The notes below the pieces were generated by a model. It did no database searches, was not told the origin of the DNA, and saw nothing but the letters and a program-made list of their open reading frames with translations. Shown one piece after another: positions 49,940-59,251 of a DNA stretch of 64,000 nucleotides; position 1 is the stretch's first letter; every line of letters starts with the position of its first letter. Source of the stretch: Streptomyces sp. NBC_01298 (GTDB lineage Bacteria > Actinomycetota > Actinomycetes > Streptomycetales > Streptomycetaceae). Where the stretch lies: contig NZ_CP108414.1 in assembly GCF_035978755.1 (NCBI RefSeq), positions 744,001 to 808,000 on the forward strand, given 5' to 3'. The translations under genes were made by a program, and so were the position numbers.

Positions 49940-51313
49940 ATGCCCAGTGGCTACGATACGGGTAATACCGCCTGGATGATGGCGAGCACCGCCATGGTGC
50001 TGCTGATGACCCCCGGCCTCGCCTTCTTCTACGGGGGCATGGTCCAGACCAAGCACGTGCTGGTGATGCTCAAGATGAGCTTCGCCTGCCTGTCGCTGGT
50101 GACCATCCTGTGGGTCGCGGTCGGTTACTCCCTCGCCTTCGGCAAGGACTCCGGCGGCGGCATGATCGGCAATCTCGACTACGCCTTCTTCCGCGGCATC
50201 GGAATGGACTCCCTGCACGGATCCATCCCCACCGTGATCTTCGCCTGCTTCCAGATGTCCTTCGCGATCATCACGGTGGCGCTGATCAGCGGCTCGATCG
50301 CGGGCCGCGCCACCATGAAGGGGTGGCTGGTCTTCGTCGTCGCCTGGACCATGCTGGTCTACGTGCCCACCGCGCACTGGGTGTTCGCCTCCGACGGCTG
50401 GATCAACAAGTCCCTGGGCGCGCTCGACTACGCCGGCGGTCTGCCGGTCGAGCTCAGCTCGGGCGCCTCCGGGCTCGCGGTGGCCATCGTGCTGCGCAAG
50501 CGCAAGGACTTCGAGCGCGAGACGATCCGCCCGCACAACCTGCCCCTGGTCGTGATCGGTCTGGCGCTGCTGTGGTTCGGCTGGTTCGGTTTCAACGCGG
50601 GCTCCGCGCTCCAGGTCGAGGGCAGCGCACCGACCACCTTCCTCAACACCCAACTGGCCGCCGCGGGCGCGATGATCGGCTGGCCGATCATCGAGAAGTG
50701 GCGCCTGGGCCATGTGGAGATGCTGGGCGTGGCCTCGGCGGCGGTCGCCGGCATGGTGGCCATCACCCCGGCCTGTGGCGAGGTCTCCCCGCTCGGCGCT
50801 CTGATCATCGGGTTCACCGCCGGTGTGGTCTGCTGCTTCGCCATCAACATGAAGTTCAAGATCGGTGTCGACGACACCCTCGACGTGGTCGGCGTGCACG
50901 GCTGGGGCGGCATCGTCGGCGTCCTCTCCATCGGCTTCTTCGCGACGGCCGCGATGAGCGGGAAGAAGGGCCTCTTCTACGGGGGCGGCCTGGACCAGCT
51001 CTGGCGTCAGGCCGTCGGCGTCCTGGCGGTGGGGTCCTTCGCCTTCGTGATGACCTGGCTCATCGCCAAGGTGATCGACAAGGCCGTGGGCTTCCGCGCC
51101 TCGGAGGAGTACGAGAACGTACCCGGCCGGGAAGAGGAGGTCGCCTACGACAACGCGACCCTGGACGAGATCCGCGACCGGATCGGCGGAGCCGCGGCCT
51201 CGCCGCGCGAGCCCGCCGCGGTGGGAGCCGCCAAGGACGGGGCGGAGCAGCAGGACGCCGCGCTGCTCTCCGAAATCGTATCCGTGCTGGACCGACGAGA
51301 GCGTGACAAGTGA
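49940..51313 (+). CDS. Ammonium transporter (Amt) 1
   Basis: 457 residues. Eleven membrane helices of the Amt/Mep/Rh fold. TAWMMASTAMVLLMTPGLAFFYGG at the start and the helix with HNLPLVVIGLALLWFGWFGF, then DDTLDVVGVHGWGGIVG, carry the pore His and the Phe gate. A C-terminal cytoplasmic tail of about 60 residues is charged. It would move ammonium/ammonia made by urease or scavenge it. The stop overlaps the GTG of the second Amt gene (GTGA). Confidence 0.94.
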   Translation: MPSGYDTGNTAWMMASTAMVLLMTPGLAFFYGGMVQTKHVLVMLKMSFACLSLVTILWVAVGYSLAFGKDSGGGMIGNLDYAFFRGIGMDSLHGSIPTVIFACFQMSFAIITVALISGSIAGRATMKGWLVFVVAWTMLVYVPTAHWVFASDGWINKSLGALDYAGGLPVELSSGASGLAVAIVLRKRKDFERETIRPHNLPLVVIGLALLWFGWFGFNAGSALQVEGSAPTTFLNTQLAAAGAMIGWPIIEKWRLGHVEMLGVASAAVAGMVAITPACGEVSPLGALIIGFTAGVVCCFAINMKFKIGVDDTLDVVGVHGWGGIVGVLSIGFFATAAMSGKKGLFYGGGLDQLWRQAVGVLAVGSFAFVMTWLIAKVIDKAVGFRASEEYENVPGREEEVAYDNATLDEIRDRIGGAAASPREPAAVGAAKDGAEQQDAALLSEIVSVLDRRERDK

Positions 51314-52722
51314 CCGCGCACACGATTGCCGCGACCGTCTCCACGGTCTCCGCCGCACCCGCCGTCGCCGACTCCGGCAACGCGGCCTGGCTGATGATGG
51401 CCACGGCCCTGGTGCTGCTGATGGCTCCCGGAGTGGCCTTCTTCTACGGCGGCATGGTCCGCACCGGCCAGATCGTCGCCATGCTGAAGATGATCTTCTT
51501 CTGCATGGTGATCGTCACCGTCCTCTGGTTCGCGATCGGCTACTCGCTGGCCTTCGGCCCCGATGCCGGCGGGCTCGGGGTCATCGGCACGCTCGACAAC
51601 GCCTTCCTGCGCGGGATCGATGTCGATTCGCTGACCGGCTCGGTGCCCACGGTCACCTTCGTGGTGTTCCACCTGTCCTTCGCGGTGGTCACCGTGGCCC
51701 TGATCGCCGGTTCCATCGCGGGCCGCGCGAAGATGGGCGGCTGGATCGTCTTCGTCATCGCGTGGACCCTGCTGGTCTACATCCCCATGGCCCACTGGGT
51801 GTTCGACCCGGCCGGCTGGGTCGCCAAGCAGCTGGGCGCCGTCGACTTCTCCGGCGGCACCGTCGTGGAGATCGGCTCGGGGGCCGCCGGACTCGCCCTC
51901 GCCATCGTCGCGGGCAAGCGGGCGGACTTCGACCGCCAGGGCATCCGGCCGCACAACCTGCCGCTCGTGGTCATCGGGCTCTCGCTCATGTGGTTCGGCT
52001 GGTTCGGCTTCAACACCGGTTCCTCCCTGGAGACCCCGGGCGGCGCGGCGATGGCCTTCCTCAACAGCCAGCTCGCGGCGGGCGCCGCGATGGCCGGCTG
52101 GGCGGTGACCAGCTGGTGGCGCACCCGGCAGGTCGGCCTGCTCGACATGTGCATGGGCGCCGTCACGGGACTGGTCGCCATGACCCCGCTGGCCGGCGGG
52201 GTGAGCCCGGTCTGGGCCACCGTCATCGGCTTCCTCGCCGGACTGACCTGCGCGTTCGCGATCAGCTGGAAGTACCGGCTGGGCGTGGACGACACCCTGG
52301 ACGTGGTGGGCATCCACGGCTGGGGCGGCATCGTCGGCATGGTCATGGCCGGCCTCTGCGCGACCGGGACCCTGACCGGCCACAAGGGCCTGTTCTACGG
52401 CGGCTCCTGGGACCTGCTGAGCAAGCAGCTCACCGCCACGGTGGTGCTCGGCCTGTTCTCGTTCGTGATGACCGCGCTGATCGGCAAGGCCATCGAGGTC
52501 ACCATCGGGCTGCGCCAGCCCGGCGGAATGGTGGAGAAGGAGCAGGCCTACGCCGACGCGCTCTCCGACAACCTGGAGGAGCTGTCGACCGGCGACTCCC
52601 GCGCCGAGGGGGGCGGCGAGGAGCCGGAGAGCGCCTCCGCCCTGGTCGCCCGTCTGCGCGAGGTCCTGCTGACCGCCCCGCAGGGCGGCGGCGACCGGCA
52701 GGACGGCGGCGACCGCGGCTGA
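51310..52722 (+). CDS. Ammonium transporter (Amt) 2
   Basis: 470 residues from the GTG at 51310, overlapping Amt 1. It has the same fold (NAAWLMMATALVLLMAPGVAFF, HNLPLVVIGLSLMWFGWFGFNTGSS in part, DDTLDVVGIHGWGGIVG), about half identical to Amt 1 by eye. A C-terminal tail (about 405-470) is Gly/Glu-rich. A paired, coupled expression of two paralogues in a urease operon suggests mixed trimers or opposite regulation. No GlnK gene is beside them. A terminator-like hairpin follows. Confidence 0.94.
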   Translation: MTAHTIAATVSTVSAAPAVADSGNAAWLMMATALVLLMAPGVAFFYGGMVRTGQIVAMLKMIFFCMVIVTVLWFAIGYSLAFGPDAGGLGVIGTLDNAFLRGIDVDSLTGSVPTVTFVVFHLSFAVVTVALIAGSIAGRAKMGGWIVFVIAWTLLVYIPMAHWVFDPAGWVAKQLGAVDFSGGTVVEIGSGAAGLALAIVAGKRADFDRQGIRPHNLPLVVIGLSLMWFGWFGFNTGSSLETPGGAAMAFLNSQLAAGAAMAGWAVTSWWRTRQVGLLDMCMGAVTGLVAMTPLAGGVSPVWATVIGFLAGLTCAFAISWKYRLGVDDTLDVVGIHGWGGIVGMVMAGLCATGTLTGHKGLFYGGSWDLLSKQLTATVVLGLFSFVMTALIGKAIEVTIGLRQPGGMVEKEQAYADALSDNLEELSTGDSRAEGGGEEPESASALVARLREVLLTAPQGGGDRQDGGDRG

Positions 52723-52738
52723 GCAGGGCCGCACACAG

Positions 52739-52773
52739 GGCCCCGGCCCCGGTCGCGCGACGCGGCCGGGGCC
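52739..52773. terminator. Hairpin after the ammonium transporter genes
   Basis: GGCCCCGGCC (52739-52748) pairs with GGCCGGGGCC (52764-52773) across a 15-base loop that can itself pair. It sits between the convergent Amt 2 and RraA-family genes, likely ending transcription from both sides. Confidence 0.6.
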
Positions 52774-52810
52774 GAGTCACGCCGCCCGCGGGGGCCCGGC
52801 GCACGTGCGG

Positions 52811-53425
52811 TCAGCCGGTGAAGCCGAGGCCGCCGAGCGCCTTCTCGATGCGCGCGCGGTGCTGCTCCTCCCAGGCGTCCAGGGACTCCCCCGCCTCCTT
52901 GGCCAGCTTGTCCAGGGCGGCCCGCAGGATCTCGTCCTGCCGGGCGGCCGGGGTGACCACGACGCCCTCTTCGTCGGCGACCACGATGTCACCGGGGCGG
53001 ACGGTCACTCCGCCGACCCGCACGGCCTCGCCGAGGGAGCCGAGCTTCTTCTTGCCGCCCGGGATGGGGATGACACCGCGGGCGAAGACCGGGAAGCCCG
53101 CTTCGCGCACCTCCGCGAGGTCGCGCAGGAGCCCGTCGAGCACGAACGCGGCGATGCCCCGGCGCTGGGCGACGGCGCACACGTTGCCGCCGGCGAGCGC
53201 GTAGTCCAGGTCGCCCGATTCCACGACGATGACCGAGCCGGGCTCGGCGCGGTAGATGGCCGCGTGGAGCATCAGGTTGTCCCCGGGCTCGCACCGCACC
53301 GTGTACGCCGGTCCCGCGACGCGCGGCGCGTCCCACAGCGGGCGGATGCCGATGTCCATGACCTGCTCGCGGCCCAGGAAGTCGGCGAGGGTGGTGGGCG
53401 GGACGCCCTTGAATCCGTTTGGCAT
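52811..53425 (-). CDS. RraA/HMG-CHA aldolase family protein
   Basis: 204 residues from the ATG at 53425. RraA fold: PAYTVRCEPGDNLMLHAAIY, GSVIVVESGDLDYALAGGNVC, IAAFVLDGLLRDLAEVREAGF with the Arg-Asp (RD) active pair, and VRPGDIVVADEEGVVV. Members act as metal-dependent retro-aldolases on 4-hydroxy-4-carboxy acids or, in E. coli, as RNase E inhibitors (RraA). In actinobacteria the aldolase role is more likely. It does not resemble the urease cluster in function; convergent with it. Confidence 0.85.
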   Translation of the reverse strand: MPNGFKGVPPTTLADFLGREQVMDIGIRPLWDAPRVAGPAYTVRCEPGDNLMLHAAIYRAEPGSVIVVESGDLDYALAGGNVCAVAQRRGIAAFVLDGLLRDLAEVREAGFPVFARGVIPIPGGKKKLGSLGEAVRVGGVTVRPGDIVVADEEGVVVTPAARQDEILRAALDKLAKEAGESLDAWEEQHRARIEKALGGLGFTG

Positions 53426-53618
53426 GTCAGTCCTTGCTCTCGGTACCGGCCGCCCGTGCGGCGGGCCGCCCGGCGCAGCAAGATCGTAGGTCACCCCACC
53501 CCGGGAGGGCGCGAACGGGCCCCGGGGACGGGCGGCGGCCGGGACAGCGGGGGCGCAGGCCCTGCGCTGTCGGCGAACCGGCCTCGGCATCCGGCGCGGG
53601 CGGTGCTTGGGTGGCACC

Positions 53619-54620
53619 ATGGAGATCCTCATTCTGGGCGGAACGGCATGGCTGGGCCGGGAGTTGTCCCTGCAGGCGATCGAACGCGGTCACCAAGTGA
53701 CCTGCCTGGCACGCGGCGAGAGCGGCTCCGTCGCGGACGGGGCCAGGCTCGTGGTGGCCGACCGGCGCGCCCCTTCGGCGTACGAACCCCTCCTGGACCG
53801 CGCGTGGGACGCGGTCGTCGAGGTGTCCTGGCAGCCCGGTTTCGTACGCGGGGCGCTGGCCGCGCTCGCGGACCGGGCAGCGCACTGGACCTACGTCTCC
53901 TCAATCAGTGCCTACGCCTCCCACGCGGCCCTGGACGCCGACGAGTCCGCGGCCCTGCTGGCCCCGGTCGACACCGACGAGGCCGACCGCCCGGTGTACG
54001 GCGAGGCCAAGGTCGCCTGCGAGCAGGCCTCCGCGGCCGGCGTCGGCGACCGGCTCCTGATCGCCCGCGCCGGCCTGATCGGCGGCCCGGGCGATCACAG
54101 CGACCGCTCCGGCTACTGGGCGGCCCGCGCCGCCGCCGATCCGGTGGGGCCGATGCTGGTCCCCGACGAACCGGACCTCGCCACCCAGGCCGTCGACGTA
54201 CGGGACCTCGCCGGCTGGCTCCTGGACTGCGCGGCGAAGGGAACCACCGGCACCTACGACGCGGTCGGCCCCGTGGTTCCCTTCGCGCGGTGGATCGAAC
54301 TGTCCCGCGCGGCCGGAGGCCACACCGGTCCGGTGGTCCGCGCCGGCTCCGAGTGGCTGCTCGCCCACGGCGTGGCCGAGTACATGGGCCCCGGTTCGCT
54401 GCCGATGTGGGTGGTCGAGAAGGGCTGGGAAGGCTGGGCGGCACGGAGCGGGGCGGCGGCGCGCGCGGCGGGCCTGCGCCAGCGCCCGCGCGCCGAGCTG
54501 CTGGCCGACACCCTGCGCTGGGAGCGCGCTCGGGGCCTGGACCGGACCAGGCGCGCGGGCCTCGGCCCCGGCCGCGAACGCGAACTGCTCGACGACCTCG
54601 CGGCCGGGGCCGGGGCATAG
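53619..54620 (+). CDS. NAD-dependent epimerase/dehydratase family protein
   Basis: 333 residues from the ATG at 53619; TTG 53607 is in frame upstream. The Rossmann motif [18 protein letters not shown] (about 4-21), strand and SSISAY, and [10 protein letters not shown] with the Tyr-x-x-x-Lys pair (about residue 127) match the extended SDR group, with a C-terminal substrate domain. It would act on a nucleotide sugar or isoflavone-like substrate. It faces away from the RraA gene, without operon partners. Confidence 0.85.
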   Translation: MEILILGGTAWLGRELSLQAIERGHQVTCLARGESGSVADGARLVVADRRAPSAYEPLLDRAWDAVVEVSWQPGFVRGALAALADRAAHWTYVSSISAYASHAALDADESAALLAPVDTDEADRPVYGEAKVACEQASAAGVGDRLLIARAGLIGGPGDHSDRSGYWAARAAADPVGPMLVPDEPDLATQAVDVRDLAGWLLDCAAKGTTGTYDAVGPVVPFARWIELSRAAGGHTGPVVRAGSEWLLAHGVAEYMGPGSLPMWVVEKGWEGWAARSGAAARAAGLRQRPRAELLADTLRWERARGLDRTRRAGLGPGRERELLDDLAAGAGA

Positions 54621-54641
54621 GCCGGCTGGGGCCCGTTCGGG

Positions 54642-54857
54642 CTACCGCGCGCGTTCCGCCCGGTATCCCGCGGCGGCGATCGCCGCGATGACGGCGGCCG
54701 GATCGACGGGCCCGTCCGTGTCGACGACGGTGCGGCCCGTCCGCGGGCTCGTCGCGCTGGCGGCGACTCCCGCCAGCTCCTCCACCTCGTCGTCGATCAG
54801 CAGGCCGCAGCTGTTGCAGTGCATGCCGGTCACGGTGAACTCCATGCGTTCCTTCAC
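54642..54857 (-). CDS. HMA domain copper-binding protein
   Basis: 71 residues from the GTG at 54857, which overlaps the stop of the TauE/cupredoxin gene (GTGA); ATG 54845 is an alternative. One heavy-metal-associated domain: FTVTGMHCNSCGLLIDDEVE holds the MxCxxC metal motif, with the usual beta-alpha-beta-beta-alpha-beta length (VDPAAVIAAIAAAGY). A CopZ-like cytosolic copper chaperone. Coupling to a membrane protein with an outside cupredoxin supports a copper role. Confidence 0.88.
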   Translation of the reverse strand: MKERMEFTVTGMHCNSCGLLIDDEVEELAGVAASATSPRTGRTVVDTDGPVDPAAVIAAIAAAGYRAERAR

Positions 54858-55891
54858 GAGGTGGCCTCCCGGCTCTCGAAGGTGATCCGGCCGCCGTACA
54901 TGCCCATGCCGCAGCTGTACTCCAGCGTCCCCGGCCGCCGGGCGCCCAGGTCGATGCCGGTGGTCCCGGTCGTGGGGAGGATCTTCTGGATGCCCAGGTC
55001 GGGGATGACGAACGCGCGGACACAGCCGCCCGTCCCCCGCGTGGCGACGACCAGGGTGGTGGGGACTCCGGCCTTCGCCGTGACGGCGGCCGGGGCGTAG
55101 GCGTTCGTACGGGCCCGGATGGTCACGGTCTGGGTGCCGTCCGGGTGGAGCACCACCGTCTCGGGCGCCACCTCGGCGGCGACCGCCGCCGGGGCCGCGG
55201 TGGGCCACCAGCCGCCGAGCCGAAGCCCGCCGCCCAGGGTCCACACCGCGACGAGCAGCACGACGGCGGCGGTCGCCAGGGTCAGCCGCCCCTGCCACAG
55301 CCGGGCCGCGGAGCGCAGGAAGAAGCCGAGGGCGGCGAAGAGCGGGCCGGTCCCCAGGACGAAGCCGGCCATGACGGCCGCTCCCGCGAGCGGGCCGCCG
55401 GAGGTGACGGCGAGGAGTTCGACGCTCAGGGTCACCCCGCAGGGGATCAGCACGGTCAGGAAGCCGAGTACGGCCGGGGTGGTGACGGCCGTGCTCCGGG
55501 CCGAGCGGCGGACCCGCCGGCCCCAGGAGGCGGGTGTGCGCGGCACGAAGCGGCGTACCGCGCGCACCCCGAACATGTCGAGGGCGAACAGGAGCATCAG
55601 CACGCCCGCACACAGCATCAGCACGGCCCGGGTGCGGGGGCCGGGCTGGACCGCGGCTCCGATCAGGCCGAGGGCGGCGCCGAGGAGGGTGTGGGACAGG
55701 AGCTTGGCGCCGAGGAAGGCCCCGACGGGGGCGAAGAGGCCGCTGCGCCGCCACCTCTCCTCAGACCGCTCCGTGGACCGGCGGCCGACGGCCCCGGCGA
55801 GCAGACCTCCCTGAACGGCGGCGCAGGAGGCGCCGCCGGCGAACAGACCGGTGGTGACACCGGTGACGAACAACGCGGTGGACGAAGCCAT
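54854..55891 (-). CDS. TauE/UreH-like transmembrane protein fused to a cupredoxin domain
   Basis: 345 residues from the ATG at 55891. Residues 1-225 form six membrane helices of the SafE/UreH-type (GLFAGGASCAAVQGGLLAG, LGFLTVLIPCGVTLSVELLA with a Cys-bearing CxxxxxC-like pair). Residues 235-345 are a cupredoxin-like domain (TIRARTNAYAPAAVTAKAG, then EYSCGMGMYGG, a Cys/Met copper-type site). This layout is known as a copper/silver-handling membrane protein. It is first in a coupled pair with the HMA protein. Confidence 0.85.
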   Translation of the reverse strand: MASSTALFVTGVTTGLFAGGASCAAVQGGLLAGAVGRRSTERSEERWRRSGLFAPVGAFLGAKLLSHTLLGAALGLIGAAVQPGPRTRAVLMLCAGVLMLLFALDMFGVRAVRRFVPRTPASWGRRVRRSARSTAVTTPAVLGFLTVLIPCGVTLSVELLAVTSGGPLAGAAVMAGFVLGTGPLFAALGFFLRSAARLWQGRLTLATAAVVLLVAVWTLGGGLRLGGWWPTAAPAAVAAEVAPETVVLHPDGTQTVTIRARTNAYAPAAVTAKAGVPTTLVVATRGTGGCVRAFVIPDLGIQKILPTTGTTGIDLGARRPGTLEYSCGMGMYGGRITFESREATS

Positions 55892-55990
55892 GGGGAACGG
55901 ACTCCCTGTACATCGAGTGCGGCAGTGGATCAGGACACGGCGAAGCACCCCGGTCGCCCGGTGCACGGGCGGGTACGGGTGCGGGACCGG

Positions 55991-56506
55991 TCAGGTCCGG
56001 CTGACGCAGAGGGAGTCGAGATCGGGCGCTCTCGGGCGGGAGCGTTCCGGGGACGGTGCGGGGCCCGGGTGACCGGGAACCACGGACTGCGTCCCCCATA
56101 TGGCCGAACCCGCGAGATCTCCCGCGGGACCCGCCGGCACGGTGGGCGCGTACGCCGAGGCCAGCGGGCAGTCCTGCCCCGAGGCGGAACAGCCCCCCTC
56201 GCTCCCCGAGCCCTCGGCCGTGCCCGCGGCGGCGCTCTCCGGGCCCCGGTCGATGGCGTGCATCCCGGCCATCGCGGGCGGCCCGTCCATGGCGTCCATG
56301 GCGGGCGGCTCTGCCATCGCGGACATCCCCACCATCGCGGGCATCCCGGCGATACCGGCCGTCCGGGCCGTCCCGGCCGACCGCGCGCCCGCCGCGTGCC
56401 CCGCGAACGCGGGGTGCGTGAACAGCCCGCCGCACACGAGCAGCAGCACCGCCACGACGCCCGCGACGACGGCCGAGGCGCGGCGAAGGGGGCGTATGGG
56501 CTGCAT
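55991..56506 (-). CDS. Secreted Met-rich small protein (DUF6153-like)
   Basis: 171 residues from the ATG at 56506. A signal peptide (about 1-38, VVAGVVAVLLLVCGGLFTHP), then a Met/Ala/Pro-rich stretch with eleven Met in motifs such as GMPAMVGMSAM and AMAGMHAI, and a later segment with a Cys pair (GGCSASGQDCP). It ends APDLDSLCVSRT. The layout recalls the DUF6153 proteins in Streptomyces copper loci; Met motifs bind Cu(I) in the periplasm or cell wall elsewhere. It is 99 bp upstream of the TauE gene on the same strand. Confidence 0.7.
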   Translation of the reverse strand: MQPIRPLRRASAVVAGVVAVLLLVCGGLFTHPAFAGHAAGARSAGTARTAGIAGMPAMVGMSAMAEPPAMDAMDGPPAMAGMHAIDRGPESAAAGTAEGSGSEGGCSASGQDCPLASAYAPTVPAGPAGDLAGSAIWGTQSVVPGHPGPAPSPERSRPRAPDLDSLCVSRT

Positions 56507-56678
56507 GTCCGCGATGCTACGACAGCCGCCCGGCGCCCTCCCGAACCGGGGCGGCGCAAACCCGTCCGACACCCGTCGCGCCGGCCGCTCCGCCGTTACT
56601 GTGTGGCCATGGAGACCTCCACCACCGCGCGGGTGAAGTCCACCGGCGTTCACGGCGACCGGGCCTGAGGCCCCCGCC

Positions 56679-57212
56679 ATGGATGCGCCCCTCCACGGCG
56701 CCTGGCTGCGGACCGGGATCAGCCGGGACGGCGGCCCGCTCCGGGAAACCGAGCACGTCGTATGGCTCCAGACCGACACCCTCTACGCGGACAGCCGAGG
56801 GTTCGCCGGAACCACCTCGTACGACGGCCGCCGGGTCACCTTCCACCACCACGTGGGCGCCCCCGGCCACGACGTCGGAGTCCTGCGTCCCGACGGCAAC
56901 CGCCTGGTCGAAATGGGCACCAACCCCGACGGCAGCACCTTCCTGGAGGTGTGGTCCCCCCTGCCGTACGCCCAGGGCCCCACGGGCTGCTGGTTCGCCG
57001 CGGGCACCCAGACCGTGCGGGTGGGCCACCACGTGGTGCACGTCGACGCCGCCGGGCACGGCTCGCACCACGTCCTCCTGCGCACCGACCCCGTCCCGTC
57101 CGGGCCGCCGGCGCCGACGGACCAGACCGATCAGCCCGATCAGGCGGACCGGCAGTACCAGGGGCACCAGGAACACCAGGGGTACCGGGCTCAGCCGGAC
57201 GAGCCCGCCTGA
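56679..57212 (+). CDS. Small lipocalin/Hri1-like hypothetical protein
   Basis: 177 residues. LHGAWLRTGISRDGGPLRETEHVVWLQ, then a run of beta strands (FAGTTSYDGRRVTFHHHV, DGNRLVEMGTNPDG) looks like a lipocalin-like barrel; the opening resembles the Hri1-type proteins. This assignment is by eye only. The last 35 residues are Gln/Asp/Gly-rich and not conserved. The 3' end overlaps the convergent RCK-protein gene by 22 bp. Role unknown. Confidence 0.65.
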   Translation: MDAPLHGAWLRTGISRDGGPLRETEHVVWLQTDTLYADSRGFAGTTSYDGRRVTFHHHVGAPGHDVGVLRPDGNRLVEMGTNPDGSTFLEVWSPLPYAQGPTGCWFAAGTQTVRVGHHVVHVDAAGHGSHHVLLRTDPVPSGPPAPTDQTDQPDQADRQYQGHQEHQGYRAQPDEPA

Positions 57213-59206
57213 CCCCCTCCGGTGTCCGCGGCGCCGGCCGTACGGGCCTGCGCGCGGCCGAGCAGTTCCGCCAGGCCGCGCCGGGTGGCGGCAATGACCA
57301 CCCGGTCCTGCGGCCGCAGGACGTAGCCCGGGCGCAGGGCCCACACCAGGGCGGGCTTGCGGGCATCGTCGTAGCCCGGCTGCGTCCCGAGGTCGGGGCG
57401 GCGGTTGGCCGGGGCCGCGGAGTCCAGGGCGATCACCCGCCAGGAACCGGGCCGGAACGATTCCTCGATGGTGCGGCCCTCCAGCAGCGGATGGCCGGCC
57501 ACCTCCAGCGCCGCGAACACGAGCACCCTGCGCTCCACCGGGATGGCGCCGAGCACCCGGCGGCCCATCATCGCCCCGGCGAACGCGGGCGCGGCCAGAT
57601 GGGAGACGCTGCGGCTCCGGGTGAGGGCCGCCGGGTGGGCTTCGCGCAGGGTGCGGTAGACCGCGGTGGCGAACTCGTTGTCGTACAGGCGCATCACCAC
57701 CCGTACGTCGGGCTTCACCGAGCGGGCGTAGAGCGCGGCCTCCAGGTTGGTGGTGTCCGAGCTGGTCACCGCCAGCAGGGCGTGGGCGCGGTGGATCCGG
57801 GCGGCCTCCAGGACCCCCTCGTCGGTGACGTCGCCGACCACCACGGGCACGTGCAGCCGGCGCGCGAGGGCGATTCCGCGGGCCAGGGGGTCGGACTCCA
57901 CGCACACCACGGGGATCCCCAGCTCCCGCAGCCGCGCGAGCACCCGGGTACCGACCTTGCCGAGGCCGAGCAGCACGACGTGGCCGGAGAGTCCGCGCGG
58001 CGGCCTGCGCAGGGCCGTCGCGGTGCGGAAGGCGCCCAGGGCTTCGAGGGCCGCCGCGACCAGGATGGGCAGCAGGAGCAGCCCCACGAACCCGGCCAGG
58101 ATCTGCAGGAGTTGGCGTTCGGGCGGCTGGTCTAGCGCGGGGTCGTTGATCGCGAAGACGTCGAGCAGGGTCAGGTAGACGGCGTGCAGCGGGGCGTCCC
58201 CCGTGACCAGGGAGGAGGCCACGGCGAGGGCGCCGACGGCGGCCGTGATCCCGGCGAGCGACCAGCGGAGCCTGCGGGAGAAGAGCGAACCGACCGGCAG
58301 GGAGACCTGGTTGAGCCGTCGGCCGTCCGGCGCGGGCGTCGCGTGGGAGACCGCTTCGAGCGCGACGATCCCGCGCCCGGTGGCGGCGGCCACGGACCGG
58401 TCGTCCGGGAGCAGTTGGGGTCCCCGGTCCCCGCCGATCTCCGATCCGTCCGCGCCGGCCGGATCGACGGAGGTGGCGGACAGCAGGGCCAGGGTGCACA
58501 GGCCCGGGTCGGCGACCTCGCCGCGGCCGGGGGGCGTGCGTTCGACCGCGCGCAGGAGCAGACCGTCGGCCTGGATCACCTTGCTGGTGCCCGCCACGGC
58601 GGAGGCGGCGAGTGCGGGGGCGGCCGTATCGGCGTCGGAGAGCACGGTCGTGGCGGAGTCCAGCGCGCGCAGGTCGATGCCTGGTTCCGCGACGAGCGCG
58701 GCCTGGTCGAGCAACTCCTCGAGGTGCTGGCCGAGTTTGCGGTTGTAGAGGCGGATGACGAGCCGCAGCCTGGGGTTCAGCCGGCGGGCCACGAGGGCGG
58801 CCCGTACGTTGGTCTCGTCGTCCTCGTAGACGAGGGCCAGCGCGGCCGCCCGGGCGACCCCGGCGGCGGCCAGGGCCTCTTCGTCGGGGGCCGGCGCCTC
58901 CAGAACGCGCAGTTCGGGTACGGCCGCTTCCCCCGCGCCGGCCCGGTCCCCGGCGGCCGTACGGATCCGCGCGGCCGGGAACCGCCCCAGCAGCGCACGC
59001 CCGGCCCCGACCCGGGCGCGGGTCCGGTCCTGCCCGGGGACCGCTCCGGGGCGCACCTCGCGAGCGGCCGGCACGACCAGCGTCACCCGCTCCTCGTACA
59101 CCTCGCGGAGTTCGGCGGCCAGCCGGTGGGCGAGCCCGTCGTCCCCGCACACGACCATCAGGTCGGCGGATTCGGTCGGTTGGGGATGCGCGGAAGGTGA
59201 GGACAC
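57191..59206 (-). CDS. RCK-domain ion-channel-like protein
   Basis: 671 residues from the GTG at 59206. An N-terminal RCK/TrkA-N-like domain (about 15-260, LMVVCGDDGLAHRLA, VYEDDETNVRAALVARRLNP), two membrane helices (about 315-335 and 365-390) with a pore-loop-like stretch between, then a second TrkA-N domain (VVLLGLGKVGTRVLARLREL, CVESDPLARG, VVGDVTDEGVL) and a TrkA-C-like end. The pore stretch reads LLDVFAINDPAL, not the TVGYG filter of K+ channels, so ion selectivity is unclear. It is divergent from nothing close and overlaps the Hri1-like gene. Confidence 0.82.
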   Translation of the reverse strand: MSSPSAHPQPTESADLMVVCGDDGLAHRLAAELREVYEERVTLVVPAAREVRPGAVPGQDRTRARVGAGRALLGRFPAARIRTAAGDRAGAGEAAVPELRVLEAPAPDEEALAAAGVARAAALALVYEDDETNVRAALVARRLNPRLRLVIRLYNRKLGQHLEELLDQAALVAEPGIDLRALDSATTVLSDADTAAPALAASAVAGTSKVIQADGLLLRAVERTPPGRGEVADPGLCTLALLSATSVDPAGADGSEIGGDRGPQLLPDDRSVAAATGRGIVALEAVSHATPAPDGRRLNQVSLPVGSLFSRRLRWSLAGITAAVGALAVASSLVTGDAPLHAVYLTLLDVFAINDPALDQPPERQLLQILAGFVGLLLLPILVAAALEALGAFRTATALRRPPRGLSGHVVLLGLGKVGTRVLARLRELGIPVVCVESDPLARGIALARRLHVPVVVGDVTDEGVLEAARIHRAHALLAVTSSDTTNLEAALYARSVKPDVRVVMRLYDNEFATAVYRTLREAHPAALTRSRSVSHLAAPAFAGAMMGRRVLGAIPVERRVLVFAALEVAGHPLLEGRTIEESFRPGSWRVIALDSAAPANRRPDLGTQPGYDDARKPALVWALRPGYVLRPQDRVVIAATRRGLAELLGRAQARTAGAADTGGGQAGSSG

Positions 59207-59251
59207 CTCCCCAGCATGCCGTGTCGGCCGCCGCGGCCCGGCGCCGGTCCG

